Assembly: GCA_002470165.1 (NCBI GenBank)
Contig: DKNF01000158.1
Span: forward strand, 1-13,143
DNA: 13,143 nucleotides
Source: Betaproteobacteria bacterium UBA7395
GTDB taxonomy: Bacteria > Pseudomonadota > Gammaproteobacteria > Burkholderiales > Rhodocyclaceae
Reading direction: 5' to 3'
Shown: positions 1 to 8,200 of the stretch, piece after piece
Numbering within the stretch: the stretch's first letter is position 1
Layout: the number at the start of each line of letters is the position of its first letter
Notes under the pieces: model-generated
The model's input: only the letters and a program-made list of their open reading frames with translations
The model's database searches: none
Told to the model about the DNA's origin: nothing
Program-made: the position numbers and the translations under genes

Positions 1-171
1 CAGATCGTCGCCAGCGACGCCAGCCGTCTTGACCGCCGCCTTGCCGGTCAGCGTTGCGATGTCGTCGGCCGCCGCGGAGAGTTTGGCGCTCTGCGCGGCG
101 AGGTCGTCGGCTGCGCTGGCGGCGAGTTTGCTGACGTCGCGCAGCAGCGCGAAAAATGCGGAGGAGGCCAT
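1..171 (-). CDS. DUF808 / YedI-like membrane protein, N-terminal part
   Basis: Only the first 57 codons lie in the window; the gene runs off the left edge. The visible peptide starts MASSAFFALLRDV and ends with DDIATLTGKAAVKTAGVAGDDL-like residues. The segment DDIATL...AAVKTAGVAGDDL resembles the conserved start of the DUF808 (YedI) family, predicted inner-membrane proteins of unknown function. A run of Ala/Ser/Asp-rich residues (about 13-34) sits in front of that motif and looks like an extra copy of the amphipathic start. The ATG at 171 has no clear Shine-Dalgarno, but no better in-frame start is visible upstream. A TATACT -10 box at 205-210 on the same strand fits a short leader. The family call rests on one conserved stretch, so it is good but not certain. 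Confidence 0.7.
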   Translation of the reverse strand, partial: MASSAFFALLRDVSKLAASAADDLAAQSAKLSAAADDIATLTGKAAVKTAGVAGDDL

Positions 172-204
172 GGCTTGCGTTTCGCGGTCGGTGGAAGGTT
201 CGCC

Positions 205-210
205 AGTATA
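205..210 (-). promoter_or_regulatory. Candidate -10 box (TATACT) for the DUF808-like gene
   Basis: Read on the minus strand the hexamer is TATACT, a 5/6 match to the sigma-70 -10 consensus, 34 bp before the ATG at 171. No acceptable -35 is seen 16-18 bp upstream. A 13-bp odd palindrome (221-233) occupies that place, so an activator or repressor could act there. Confidence 0.35.
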
Positions 211-220
211 CCGGCCGGGT

Positions 221-233
221 AGGCGCAGCGCCT
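221..233. repeat. 13-bp perfect palindrome between divergent promoters
   Basis: AGGCGC-A-GCGCCT is a perfect inverted repeat with a one-base centre. It lies between the minus-strand TATACT at 205-210 and the plus-strand TATACT at 258-263, in the only divergent intergenic region of the window. This could be a shared operator; a chance palindrome in GC-rich DNA is the alternative. Confidence 0.35.
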
Positions 234-235
234 GG

Positions 236-263
236 CTTGCGTCGGTGTCACTGCCGCTATACT
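236..263 (+). promoter_or_regulatory. Candidate sigma-70 promoter for the esterase-exonuclease pair
   Basis: A TATACT -10 box lies at 258-263, and a weak -35 (CTTGCG, 236-241) stands 16 bp upstream. Transcription would begin near 270, leaving a leader of about 43 bases before the ATG at 313. The -10 is convincing and the -35 is not. Confidence 0.4.
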
Positions 264-312
264 GCGCCTGAGCGTCATTCGCCGCCGAGTTCATTTGCCG
301 TCAGGAGTTGCC

Positions 313-987
313 ATGCAGGATTGTTTGCCCGCCATCGAAATCGAACACGGCAGCGTGCCGCCCAGTTTTAGCGTCATCTGGCTGCACGGCCTGGGGGCCG
401 ACGGTTCGGATTTCGTGCCGGTGGTCCCCGAGTTGGGCCTGCCCGACAGGGTCGGCGTCCGCTTCATCTTTCCGCACGCACCGGAAATTCCGGTGACCTG
501 CAACGGCGGCTGGGTGATGCCGGCCTGGTACGACATCCTGTCGCTGTCGCCGAACGAACGGCGGATCGACGAAGCCGGCCTGCTTGCTTCCCGCGAAGCG
601 CTGCGTTGCCTGATTGCCCGGGAAAACGAGCGTGGTATTCCCTGTTCGCGGATTTTCGTCGCCGGCTTTTCGCAGGGCGGGGCGGTCGCTTACCTGGGGG
701 CGCTGACGCATCCGCAGGCACTTGGCGGCGTGATTGCGCTATCGACCTACATTCCATCGGCGTCCTTGCTGGTACGCGAGGCGGCGCCGGTCAACCGCCA
801 GATCCCGGTATTTGCCGCCCACGGCAGCGACGACGACGTGGTCGCACCCGTTCTCGGCAAACAGGCGCGCGACCTGCTGCTGGGCGAAGGCTATGCCGTC
901 GACTGGCATGAATACCCGATGCCACACAGTGTCTGCATCGAGGAAATTGCCGATATCGGCCGCTGGCTGCAGGTGCGCCTGGCATGA
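313..987 (+). CDS. Phospholipase/carboxylesterase-family serine hydrolase
   Basis: This is a 224-residue cytosolic alpha/beta hydrolase of the acyl-protein thioesterase/carboxylesterase type, which cleaves short-chain or acyl esters. The N-terminal strand and oxyanion loop read VIWLHGLGADGSD (21-33). The nucleophile elbow is GFSQGG with Ser120, the acid is Asp174 in HGSDDDVV, and the base is His205 in MPHSV, so the triad is complete. Length is normal for the family (about 215-225). The frame extends back to a TTG at 295, but AGGAG at 303-307 sits 5 bases before the ATG at 313, so 313 is the better start. No signal peptide is seen. The stop overlaps the next ATG (ATGA at 984-987), implying translational coupling with the exonuclease gene. 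Fold and catalytic class are secure; the true substrate cannot be read from sequence. Confidence 0.9.
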   Translation: MQDCLPAIEIEHGSVPPSFSVIWLHGLGADGSDFVPVVPELGLPDRVGVRFIFPHAPEIPVTCNGGWVMPAWYDILSLSPNERRIDEAGLLASREALRCLIARENERGIPCSRIFVAGFSQGGAVAYLGALTHPQALGGVIALSTYIPSASLLVREAAPVNRQIPVFAAHGSDDDVVAPVLGKQARDLLLGEGYAVDWHEYPMPHSVCIEEIADIGRWLQVRLA

Positions 988-1589
988 GCGCGGCGGAAGT
1001 CAGTCGCGCCGGTCTGACCGACGATCTGCCGCCGTATCCCGGGCTCGATCTGGACCGGATCATCCTGGTCGAAGGCGAGGCGGCCCTGGCCGCGGCCGCC
1101 GACGCCCTGCGGGCGGCAGCGGTGATCGGTTTCGACAGCGAATCCAAGCCGACCTTCCGCAAAGGCGAGGAATCGACCGGGCCACACCTGATCCAGCTTG
1201 CCACCGACGATCATGCCTGGTTGTTCCAGGTGGCCAATGCCGAAGCTCATCCCTTGCTGCGCGAGATACTCGAATCGCCGACGCTGCTCAAGGTCGGCTT
1301 CGGCCTGGGCAACGACCGCAGCGCCCTCAAGCGTCGTCTCGACATCGTGCCGCGCAACCTGCTCGATCTTGGCGAAAAACTGCGCGGTCCCGGTCATCGG
1401 GGTACCGTTGGCGCCAAGGTCGCGGTCGCGCACTTTTTCGGCCAGCGACTCCAGAAGTCGAAAAAGACCGGTACCAGCAACTGGGCCGCACGCCGTCTCG
1501 ACGAGCGGCAACTGCGCTACGCCGCCAACGACGCCCATGTCGCCCTGTGCCTTTACCGGGCCTGGCGTGCCGCGCACCCCGACGCCTGA
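984..1589 (+). CDS. DEDDy-type 3'-5' exonuclease (RNase D / WRN-exo-like domain)
   Basis: A 201-residue protein that is essentially one 3'-5' exonuclease domain. The Exo I motif is VIGFDSES with Asp51 and Glu53. Exo II is GFGLGNDRSAL with Asp111. Exo III is YAANDAH with Tyr179 and Asp183, which gives the DEDDy class of RNase D and WRN exonucleases that use two metal ions to remove 3' nucleotides. It lacks the HRDC domains of full-length RNase D, so it belongs with the short single-domain proteins. HFFGQRLQKSKKTGTSNWAARRL matches the helix preceding Exo III in this family. Translation is probably coupled to the upstream esterase through the ATGA overlap; a weak AGGTG precedes the start. Whether it acts on RNA or DNA is unknown. 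Confidence 0.9.
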   Translation: MSAAEVSRAGLTDDLPPYPGLDLDRIILVEGEAALAAAADALRAAAVIGFDSESKPTFRKGEESTGPHLIQLATDDHAWLFQVANAEAHPLLREILESPTLLKVGFGLGNDRSALKRRLDIVPRNLLDLGEKLRGPGHRGTVGAKVAVAHFFGQRLQKSKKTGTSNWAARRLDERQLRYAANDAHVALCLYRAWRAAHPDA

Positions 1590-1728
1590 ATTCGAACCCA
1601 CTGGGGTAATTGCTGGCTGTTGGATTTCTTGCGATTGGCTATGATGCTGCTGGCAAGTCCTGGGCGCGTCATCGCCTCCAGGGCGGGCCAATGCAGTCTT
1701 TCAATGACCGTTCTAGGGAGTGACAATA

Positions 1729-2370
1729 ATGTTCAGGAAATGGATGGCGGTAATGGGGTGTGTGGTCTCTTTCGGTGCTGCTCCGTTGCAGGCCCAGGAA
1801 GAGTCTGTGATCAAGCATGGCGAGATGAATGTCTCGGTGATGACCATGGGGGCGGGCGAGCATGTCGTCATCGCATTGCATGGCGCAGGCGGGAACGACC
1901 GACGCTTTTTCTTCGGCAAGAACGGCGGTGAGATGGGGCAGGCGCTCGCTGCCGCCGGCTTTCGCGTGATTGCCCCGAGCTGGGCCGGTCAGGCCGGTGC
2001 CGGTTTCAACGAAGTTGCAGCGGTGGTCGCGCATGCCAGGGAAACCGGGGCGACGAAGATTTCCCTGATGGGCCATAGCCGTGGTGGCGAACTGGCTGCC
2101 AACTATGCACGCAGTCAGGATGACGGGGTCTTCAATACGGTGATCCAGTTCGCCTCGGTGGATGATCGCGGATTGCCGATGACCCAGACCAAGAAACTGT
2201 TTGCCTACAACAAGAACGATCGCTGGGCCGCGTGGCAGCCGAAGGCCTTCACCCAGTCTGCCGAACCCAAGGTCCAGATTGAACTGGCTGGGCGTGGTCA
2301 TCCAGTGTCCGACCTAATCAAGGAGAAGGCCGATCTGGTTGATGACGTGGTCGGTCTGCTCAAGCAGTGA
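1729..2370 (+). CDS. Exported alpha/beta hydrolase
   Basis: A 213-residue protein with a Sec signal peptide: MFRKW, a hydrophobic stretch, then APLQA before QEE, with probable cleavage after Ala22. The mature part has the alpha/beta-hydrolase layout: oxyanion loop IALHGAGGNDRR (49-59), nucleophile elbow MGHSRGGE with Ser117, and a C-terminal GRGHPVSDL with His191 as likely base. Asp164 in NKNDRW is the best candidate acid. At about 190 mature residues it is short, so it probably has no cap domain. A GTG at 1720 is in frame, but AGGGAG at 1715-1720 is the ribosome site for the ATG at 1729 (8-base spacing), so 1729 is chosen. It appears monocistronic and is followed by a strong hairpin terminator. 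Substrate unknown; no close relationship to the esterase at 313 is apparent beyond the fold. Confidence 0.85.
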   Translation: MFRKWMAVMGCVVSFGAAPLQAQEESVIKHGEMNVSVMTMGAGEHVVIALHGAGGNDRRFFFGKNGGEMGQALAAAGFRVIAPSWAGQAGAGFNEVAAVVAHARETGATKISLMGHSRGGELAANYARSQDDGVFNTVIQFASVDDRGLPMTQTKKLFAYNKNDRWAAWQPKAFTQSAEPKVQIELAGRGHPVSDLIKEKADLVDDVVGLLKQ

Positions 2371-2385
2371 TCTTGCTGCAACGCC

Positions 2386-2416
2386 AAAAAAAACGGGGGC
2401 CGCGGCCCCCGTTTTT
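2386..2416. terminator. Bidirectional rho-independent terminator
   Basis: The stem CGGGGGC / GCCCCCG (2394-2400 with 2405-2411) closes a CGCG loop. It is preceded by eight A (2386-2393) and followed by five T (2412-2416). It therefore has a U-tract in both directions and sits between the convergent hydrolase gene (ends 2370) and urtA (ends 2438). Confidence 0.9.
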
Positions 2417-2437
2417 CGTTGTGGCTGAAATGCCGGC

Positions 2438-3700
<1,263 letters not shown>

Positions 3701-3723
3701 GAAAACTCCTTGATCTGAATTGA

Positions 3724-3821
3724 CTGACGTTTCGGAAAAAGCGTTTGCTGCGGTGCAACGTCAGATTAAGGAGGGCGAGCTTCCGGGCAAATACGTCAGA
3801 TTGCGTAGGTTTGCGTATTTG
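3724..3821 (-). promoter_or_regulatory. Repeat-rich leader of urtA (three ACGTCAG sites, two dyads)
   Basis: The 131-bp gap upstream of urtA holds ACGTCAG three times: direct copies at 3758-3764 and 3793-3799, and the reverse complement at 3724-3730. Spacing is 34-35 bp. The first two copies outward from urtA form an 8-bp dyad CTGACGTT (3724-3731) / AACGTCAG (3757-3764). A second 8-bp dyad is CAAATACG (3788-3795) / CGTATTTG (3814-3821). TTGCGTA also recurs at 3801 and 3811. In RNA these would be two stem-loops before the urtA start; in DNA they would suit repeated binding of a dimeric regulator. I find no clean sigma-70 or sigma-54 promoter and only a half NtrC-like site. Confidence 0.5.
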
Positions 3822-3831
3822 GGGGGCTGGC

Positions 3832-4269
3832 TCAGGTCGGGGTGTTCAGGAAGGTTTCCAGATGCTGGTCGAATTCCCGGAAGTGTGCCTGCAGGGTGTG
3901 CAGGACTTCGTCGATTCCCTGGATGGCCAGTACGCAATTGCCGTCGGCCGAGAAGACCAGGCGGATGGCCCGTAACTGCTCGCCGATGGCCTGGTGGGCC
4001 TGGTTGTGGGCAAGACGATGGGCCTTGGGGACGTTGTCGGCCATATAGACCGATTCGACCGCGTTGTGCTTGAGCGTGGCTTCGACGAAGGTTCGGACCA
4101 GTTGCTCGATGTTGCTGTGGCAAGACTCGCGGTGGCCGGAGGGGCAATCGCGGCAGTTGTCTATCCCTTCGCCACGGTCGCAAACAGCCTTGATGCGCTG
4201 GATCAGGTCGAGCAGATAGTCGTGGTCGCGGTGCATACGATCCACGGCATCGTTACAGATCAAGTGCAT
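3832..4269 (-). CDS. Bacteriohemerythrin-like protein with extra Cys cluster
   Basis: A 145-residue four-helix hemerythrin-domain protein. All di-iron ligand spacings are present: His16 in the first helix (HRDHDYLL), HxxxE at His68/Glu72, HxxxH at His88/His92, and HxxxxD at His129/Asp134. Such proteins reversibly bind O2, or sense O2, NO or iron, usually in the cytoplasm; no signal peptide is seen. Between the first and second helices lies an insert with CRDCPSGHRESCH (Cys39, Cys42, Cys50, with His46 and His51), a possible extra metal or redox site. GGAGG at 4275-4279 is 5 bases before the ATG at 4269. A TATACT box at 4316-4321 gives a leader of about 40 bases. urtA lies 131 bp downstream on the same strand with no terminator visible between them. 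The domain is secure; the role of the Cys insert is open. Confidence 0.85.
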   Translation of the reverse strand: MHLICNDAVDRMHRDHDYLLDLIQRIKAVCDRGEGIDNCRDCPSGHRESCHSNIEQLVRTFVEATLKHNAVESVYMADNVPKAHRLAHNQAHQAIGEQLRAIRLVFSADGNCVLAIQGIDEVLHTLQAHFREFDQHLETFLNTPT

Positions 4270-4315
4270 ACACGCCTCCAGGGAAGTGGCTGTTGTGTTC
4301 CTGTCGAGCGTTTTG

Positions 4316-4321
4316 AGTATA
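4316..4321 (-). promoter_or_regulatory. Candidate -10 box for the hemerythrin gene
   Basis: Minus-strand TATACT (context CTCTATACTCAAA) lies 46 bp upstream of the hemerythrin ATG at 4269, between that gene and the small gene ending at 4352. The -35 position (around 4339-4344, AGCAAC) does not match TTGACA, which suggests an activator-dependent promoter. Confidence 0.45.
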
Positions 4322-4351
4322 GAGGGTTTTTCGGGAAAGTTGCTGGCGATG

Positions 4352-4546
4352 TCAGCCCTGCGATTTTTCGAGGGCTGCCAGCAATCGCAATGCCCGCTCG
4401 CGATTCTTGGCGATGGCGGCAGCGCGTTCGTCTACCTTGGCAGCGTCGGCGAGCGATGCCTGCAGCAGTGCCTGGTGCGGCGTCAGACCGCCCAGCGCTG
4501 CGTGCAGCATGCTGTCGATTTCTGCGTCGGTCTTTTCTTCCGGCAT
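4352..4546 (-). CDS. Small hypothetical helical protein (64 residues)
   Basis: I do not recognise this protein. It begins MPEEKTDAEIDSMLHAAL and is charged and Ala/Leu-rich, with two likely helices (about residues 7-35 and 38-62) joined near a GGLTPHQ turn. It has no signal peptide, Cys or membrane segment. Codons are G/C-ending like those of its neighbours, and GGAG at 4553-4556 stands 6 bases before the ATG, so it is likely real. It lies just downstream of the phasin terminator, with only 35 bp between that stem and its start. Expression would come from read-through or from a promoter hidden in the terminator. A granule- or DNA-associated role is conceivable from location and composition but is speculation. 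Confidence 0.6.
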   Translation of the reverse strand: MPEEKTDAEIDSMLHAALGGLTPHQALLQASLADAAKVDERAAAIAKNRERALRLLAALEKSQG

Positions 4547-4581
4547 GGGGGGCTCCGTGGGTCTTGCGGCGATACGAAAGA

Positions 4582-4610
4582 AAAGGCCCCGCGGGTCGCG
4601 CGGGGCCTTT
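4582..4610 (-). terminator. Rho-independent terminator of the phasin gene
   Basis: A 12-bp perfect stem, AAAGGCCCCGCG (4582-4593) with CGCGGGGCCTTT (4599-4610), closes a 5-base loop. On the minus strand it is followed by a T-rich tract (TTTTCTTT). It begins 20 bp after the phasin stop codon. Confidence 0.9.
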
Positions 4611-4629
4611 CGTCATGCAAGCCCGGGAA

Positions 4630-5145
4630 TTACTTGCCCTGCTTCATCGCGGCAGCGATGTTCTTCTGGGCGGCATCGGAGAATTGCTTGGCGATGGCGT
4701 TCATGTTGCCGAAGGCCGAGTTGGCAGCGGCGATGGCGCTCTGCACGGCGGCAACGGCACCTTCGGAACCGGCCGGCGCGGACTTGGCGGCCAGGTCGAC
4801 CATGTTGGCGATCGACTTCTGGAATTCGCCGAACTGGGCTTCGACCATCTTGGCCAGTTCCTGCTGGGTCTGGCTGGAGATTTCGTAGACCGAACGCGAG
4901 TAGGCAACAGCCTTCTCGACGGCCGGCTGGGCCAGTGCCTTCTGGGCGGCCAGGGCGGCTTGCGGGTCCTTGGCTTCGAGCACGGTCTTGACGCCGGAAG
5001 CGGTGTCTTCCAGAGCGGCGCGGGCGGTGTTCAGGTTGAGGGCGGCGATGCGCTCTGCGGAGGCCAGTGCCGTGTTGGCGACGGACAGCAGGGAATCAAC
5101 GGTGGCCTTGTTGGCGGCGGCGAATTGCTCGGTATTGATGGACAT
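4630..5145 (-). CDS. phaP: Phasin (polyhydroxyalkanoate granule-associated protein)
   Basis: A 171-residue, Ala-rich, Cys-free and Trp-free helical protein of the betaproteobacterial phasin family (PhaP type). It coats polyhydroxyalkanoate granules, controls their size and number, and shields the polymer surface. Recognisable family features are the start SINTEQFAAANKATVDSLL, the ALNLNTARAALED amphipathic helix, the block around KALAQPAVEKAVAYSRSVYEI, and QQELAKMVEAQFGEFQ. Length is normal (about 170-190). The start is fixed by AAGGAGA (5151-5157) 5 bases before the ATG. It is a single-gene unit with its own sigma-70-like promoter and a strong terminator, as expected for one of the most abundant proteins under carbon storage. 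No PHA synthase or PhaR gene lies in the window. Confidence 0.9.
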   Translation of the reverse strand: MSINTEQFAAANKATVDSLLSVANTALASAERIAALNLNTARAALEDTASGVKTVLEAKDPQAALAAQKALAQPAVEKAVAYSRSVYEISSQTQQELAKMVEAQFGEFQKSIANMVDLAAKSAPAGSEGAVAAVQSAIAAANSAFGNMNAIAKQFSDAAQKNIAAAMKQGK

Positions 5146-5184
5146 TGCTGTCTCCTTGAATGGTCATGAAAGTGTTCGCTGTAC

Positions 5185-5214
5185 AGTATAACGGAAGAAT
5201 ATTGTGCACTGCAA
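5185..5214 (-). promoter_or_regulatory. Phasin gene promoter
   Basis: On the minus strand a TTGCAG -35 (5209-5214) is separated by 18 bp from a TATACT -10 (5185-5190). Transcription would start near 5178, about 33 bases before the ATG. This is the best-formed promoter in the window. Its -35 box overlaps a TGC-N3-GCA dyad. Confidence 0.65.
5205..5213. promoter_or_regulatory. Putative PhaR-type operator (TGC-N3-GCA)
   Basis: TGCACTGCA at 5205-5213 lies inside the near-palindrome TTGTGCACTGCAACA (5202-5216) and overlaps the -35 of the phasin promoter. TGC-rich dyads of this form are the kind of site described for PhaR, the repressor that frees the phasin promoter when PHA granules titrate it away. 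Assignment is by motif shape and position only. Confidence 0.45.
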
Positions 5215-5249
5215 CATAATTATCCGGTCTGCTCGGGTTGATGGAAATA

Positions 5250-8200
5250 TCAGGCACCCGGGGCCAGCAGCGTATTGCCGCTGAAACAGGCTTCAACCTG
5301 ACCGACCGGCATGGGCCGGGCGAACAGGTAGCCCTGGGCGACACGGCATCCGTTGCTCAGCAATGCCTGCCGCTGCTCCTCCGTTTCCACGCCTTCGGCG
5401 ACGACATCCATCCCCATGACATTGGCCATGGCGATGATGGTGCGCGCAATCGCCTCGTCGTTGGCGTCGTCGGCGATGCCGTCGACGAAGCTGTGATCGA
5501 TCTTGATTTCGTTGATCGGATAGCGCTTCAGGTAGCTCAGCGACGAATAACCGGTGCCGAAATCGTCTACGGCCAGATGCACGCCGAGCTGCTGCAATTC
5601 GGTGAGCATCTGCAGGGTGTAATCGGTATCGTCCATCAGCGCGTATTCGGTCAATTCCAGCGCCAGGCAGTCCGGTTGCAGTCCGTGCTCGGACAGCATG
5701 CGTGAAATCAGGCTCGGCACATGGGACTTGCGGAACTGCTTGGGCGACAGGTTGATTGCCACCTTCGGCGGTTTCAGGCCGGCCTCGCGCCAGGCGACGA
5801 TCTGGGTGCACACCGCGTCGAGCACCCATTCGCCGATGGCGCCGATCAGGCCGATCTCTTCGGCCAGTGGAATGAATGTACCCGGCAAGACCAGGCCGCG
5901 CTCGGCATGCCGCCAGCGCAGCAGTGCTTCGAGCCCGGTGAGTTCGCCGGTCTGCATGTCGAGCTGGGGCTGGTACACCAGATGAAAGGCGTTGCTGGCG
6001 AGCGCCTGGCGCAGATCGTTGATCAGGTACATGCGATCGTGCGAGAGGGTGCGCAGTTCGCCGGTGAAGAACTGGTAGTTGTTCTTGCCGCGCTCCTTGG
6101 CCTTGTACATGGCGATGTCCGCATTTTTCAGCAAGGTCTGGCAATCCGCCCCGTCGTCGGGGTAGAGGCTGATGCCGATGCTGGCGGTGGTGAACACCTG
6201 CTTGCCGTCGAGTTGGTGCGGTAGCGACAGGCTGTCAACGATACGTTGGGCCGCAACGACCACTTCACTGGTATTCTCGATCTCGAAAATGATCGTGAAT
6301 TCGTCCCCGCCGAAGCGCGAGACCGTGTCGCCGGCACGGATGCAGAGCTTGAGCGATTCGGCGACCTGTTTGATCAGGATGTCGCCGACATCGTGGCCCA
6401 TGGTGTCGTTGATCAGTTTGAAGTTATCGACGTCGACGAACAGGACGGCCAGTTGACTTTGGTTGCGCTCGCATTTGCTGATCGCCATTTTCAGGCGGTC
6501 GTTGAACAGCATGCGGTTGGGCAGGCCGGTCAGTTCGTCGTGAGTGGCCAGGTATTCGATACGTTTCTGCGACTGCTTGACGACGCTGATGTCGCTGAAG
6601 ATGCCGACGTAGTTGACGAGCTCGCCTTCGGCATCGCGGACGCTGTTGATGGTCAGCCATTCCGGGTAGAGGTCGCCATTCTTGCGCCGGTTCCACACTT
6701 CACCCTGCCACCAGCCGTTATTCTGGATCGATTTCCACATTTCCTCGAAGAACTCGGTGCCGTGCTTGCCCGAACTGAGCATCGACGGGCTGCGCCCGAT
6801 CGCCTCGCGTTCGCTGTAGCCGGTGACCCGCTTGAACGCGTCGTTGACCGTGAGGATGCGGGCATTGGCGTCGGTGACGACAATGCCTTCGCCGGAGTGA
6901 TCGAAAACGCGGGCGGCAAGTCGGAGCTGGTCCTCGGCATGCTTGCGCTCGGTGACGTCCGACGATTGTGTGCATATGGCATAAACGACGCCGTCGTCGC
7001 CGAGCAGCGGGAAACGCACCGAGTTCAGGATGCGTTCGCCGCGGGCCGTCGGCACCCTTTCCTCAACCTCCTGCGCTGAATTGTTGCGCAGCACTTCCAG
7101 GTCGCGCTGACGGAATTCGTCGGCGATGCGTCCGCCGAATATCTGGCGATCGGTCTTGCCAATAATGTCGTCGGCGTTGACGCCGAAATGTTCCTCGAAC
7201 TTGTGGTTGACGAAAACATAGCGGCCGGCCGTGTCCTTCAGGCTGGACAGCGTTGGCGAGGCGTTCATGATTGCCGTCAGCTTCTGCTGGTTGGTGCGCA
7301 GGATCTGTTCCGAGGTGTGCAGTTCGGTGTCGTCGATGAGCAGGACGATGGCGCCCCGGATTCCGCGCGGCGAGATGTTCGGCGCGATGTGCAGGGCGTA
7401 GTGACGGCTGATTGAACTGATGGCCTGTTCGACCGGTTCGCCGTCCACGATCACCTGATGGACCAGATGGCTGAAGTCCTGCATGCCGTGCGGCAACTTG
7501 ATGCGGTTCAGGGACATGCCGACCGCCGGCGTACCCAGCGAGAACAGGCCGGCAGCCAATTGGTTGAAGCGCTCGATCTCCAGGCCGCGATTGACCGAAA
7601 TCAGCGGGAAACCGATGCAGTTCTGGATGCTTTCGAGGTCGTAGTTGAACTCCAGCAACTGCGTGCTCTTGATCTGCAATTCTTCGTTGACCGTGGTCAA
7701 TTCCTCGTTGGTCGCCTGAAGCTCCTCGTTCGAGGCCTCCAGTTCCTCGTTCGACGACTGCAATTCCTCGTTGGCCGCCTGCACCTCTTCGTTGAGGGCC
7801 TGCATTTCCTCGTTCGAGGTTTCCAGTTCCTCGATCACCGCCTGCAGATGCTCGCGCATGGCGACAATTTCGTCCTCCAGTTCGCGTACGGTTGCCCCGG
7901 ATTCACTATTGCCTGGGCCAGCGACACTGCGAATCCTGGCGACAGGTTCGAATACAACCAGGAACATGGCATTGCTCTGGTTCGCTTCGACGGCATGGAC
8001 GACCATGCGCACGGCGCGCTTGCCGTCGGCCAGTTTCAGCGTCCGCGCCCGACCGCAGGCCGATCCCTGTTTGTGCCTTGCCTGGTGCGTCAGTGTCTGC
8101 AGATCGGCGGCAAATTCCTTGCGGATCAGATGGGGCAGGTCGAAATTCGGCCGGCCTTCGGCGACGTTGAGGAAGTCGCTGACATTGCCTTGCAGGTGCA

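Noticed and set aside
1590..1728. Promoter for the exported hydrolase
   Set aside because: A TATGAT at 1640-1645 is a possible -10, but the only -35 at correct spacing (CTGTTG) is poor, so I do not call it.
3745..3770. NtrC or sigma-54 promoter for urtA
   Set aside because: Only half of an NtrC-like site (GGTGCA, 3752-3757) is present, and no GG-N10-GC pair in register could be found.
3701..3831. Guanidine riboswitch in the urtA leader
   Set aside because: The two dyads have long 18-25-base loops and do not show the paired short ACGR-loop hairpins of the guanidine-II class or another class I recognise.
3994..5169. A 391-codon open frame on the plus strand spanning hemerythrin, small gene and phasin
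   Set aside because: It runs antisense to three well-supported genes and across two intergenic regions and a terminator. Its product is Gly/Val/Leu-rich filler with no recognisable domain; long antisense frames are expected at this GC content.
7674..7814. CRISPR-like array or mobile repeat
   Set aside because: The periodic units have no spacers, are exactly 21 bp, and lie in frame inside a coding region, encoding a coiled coil.
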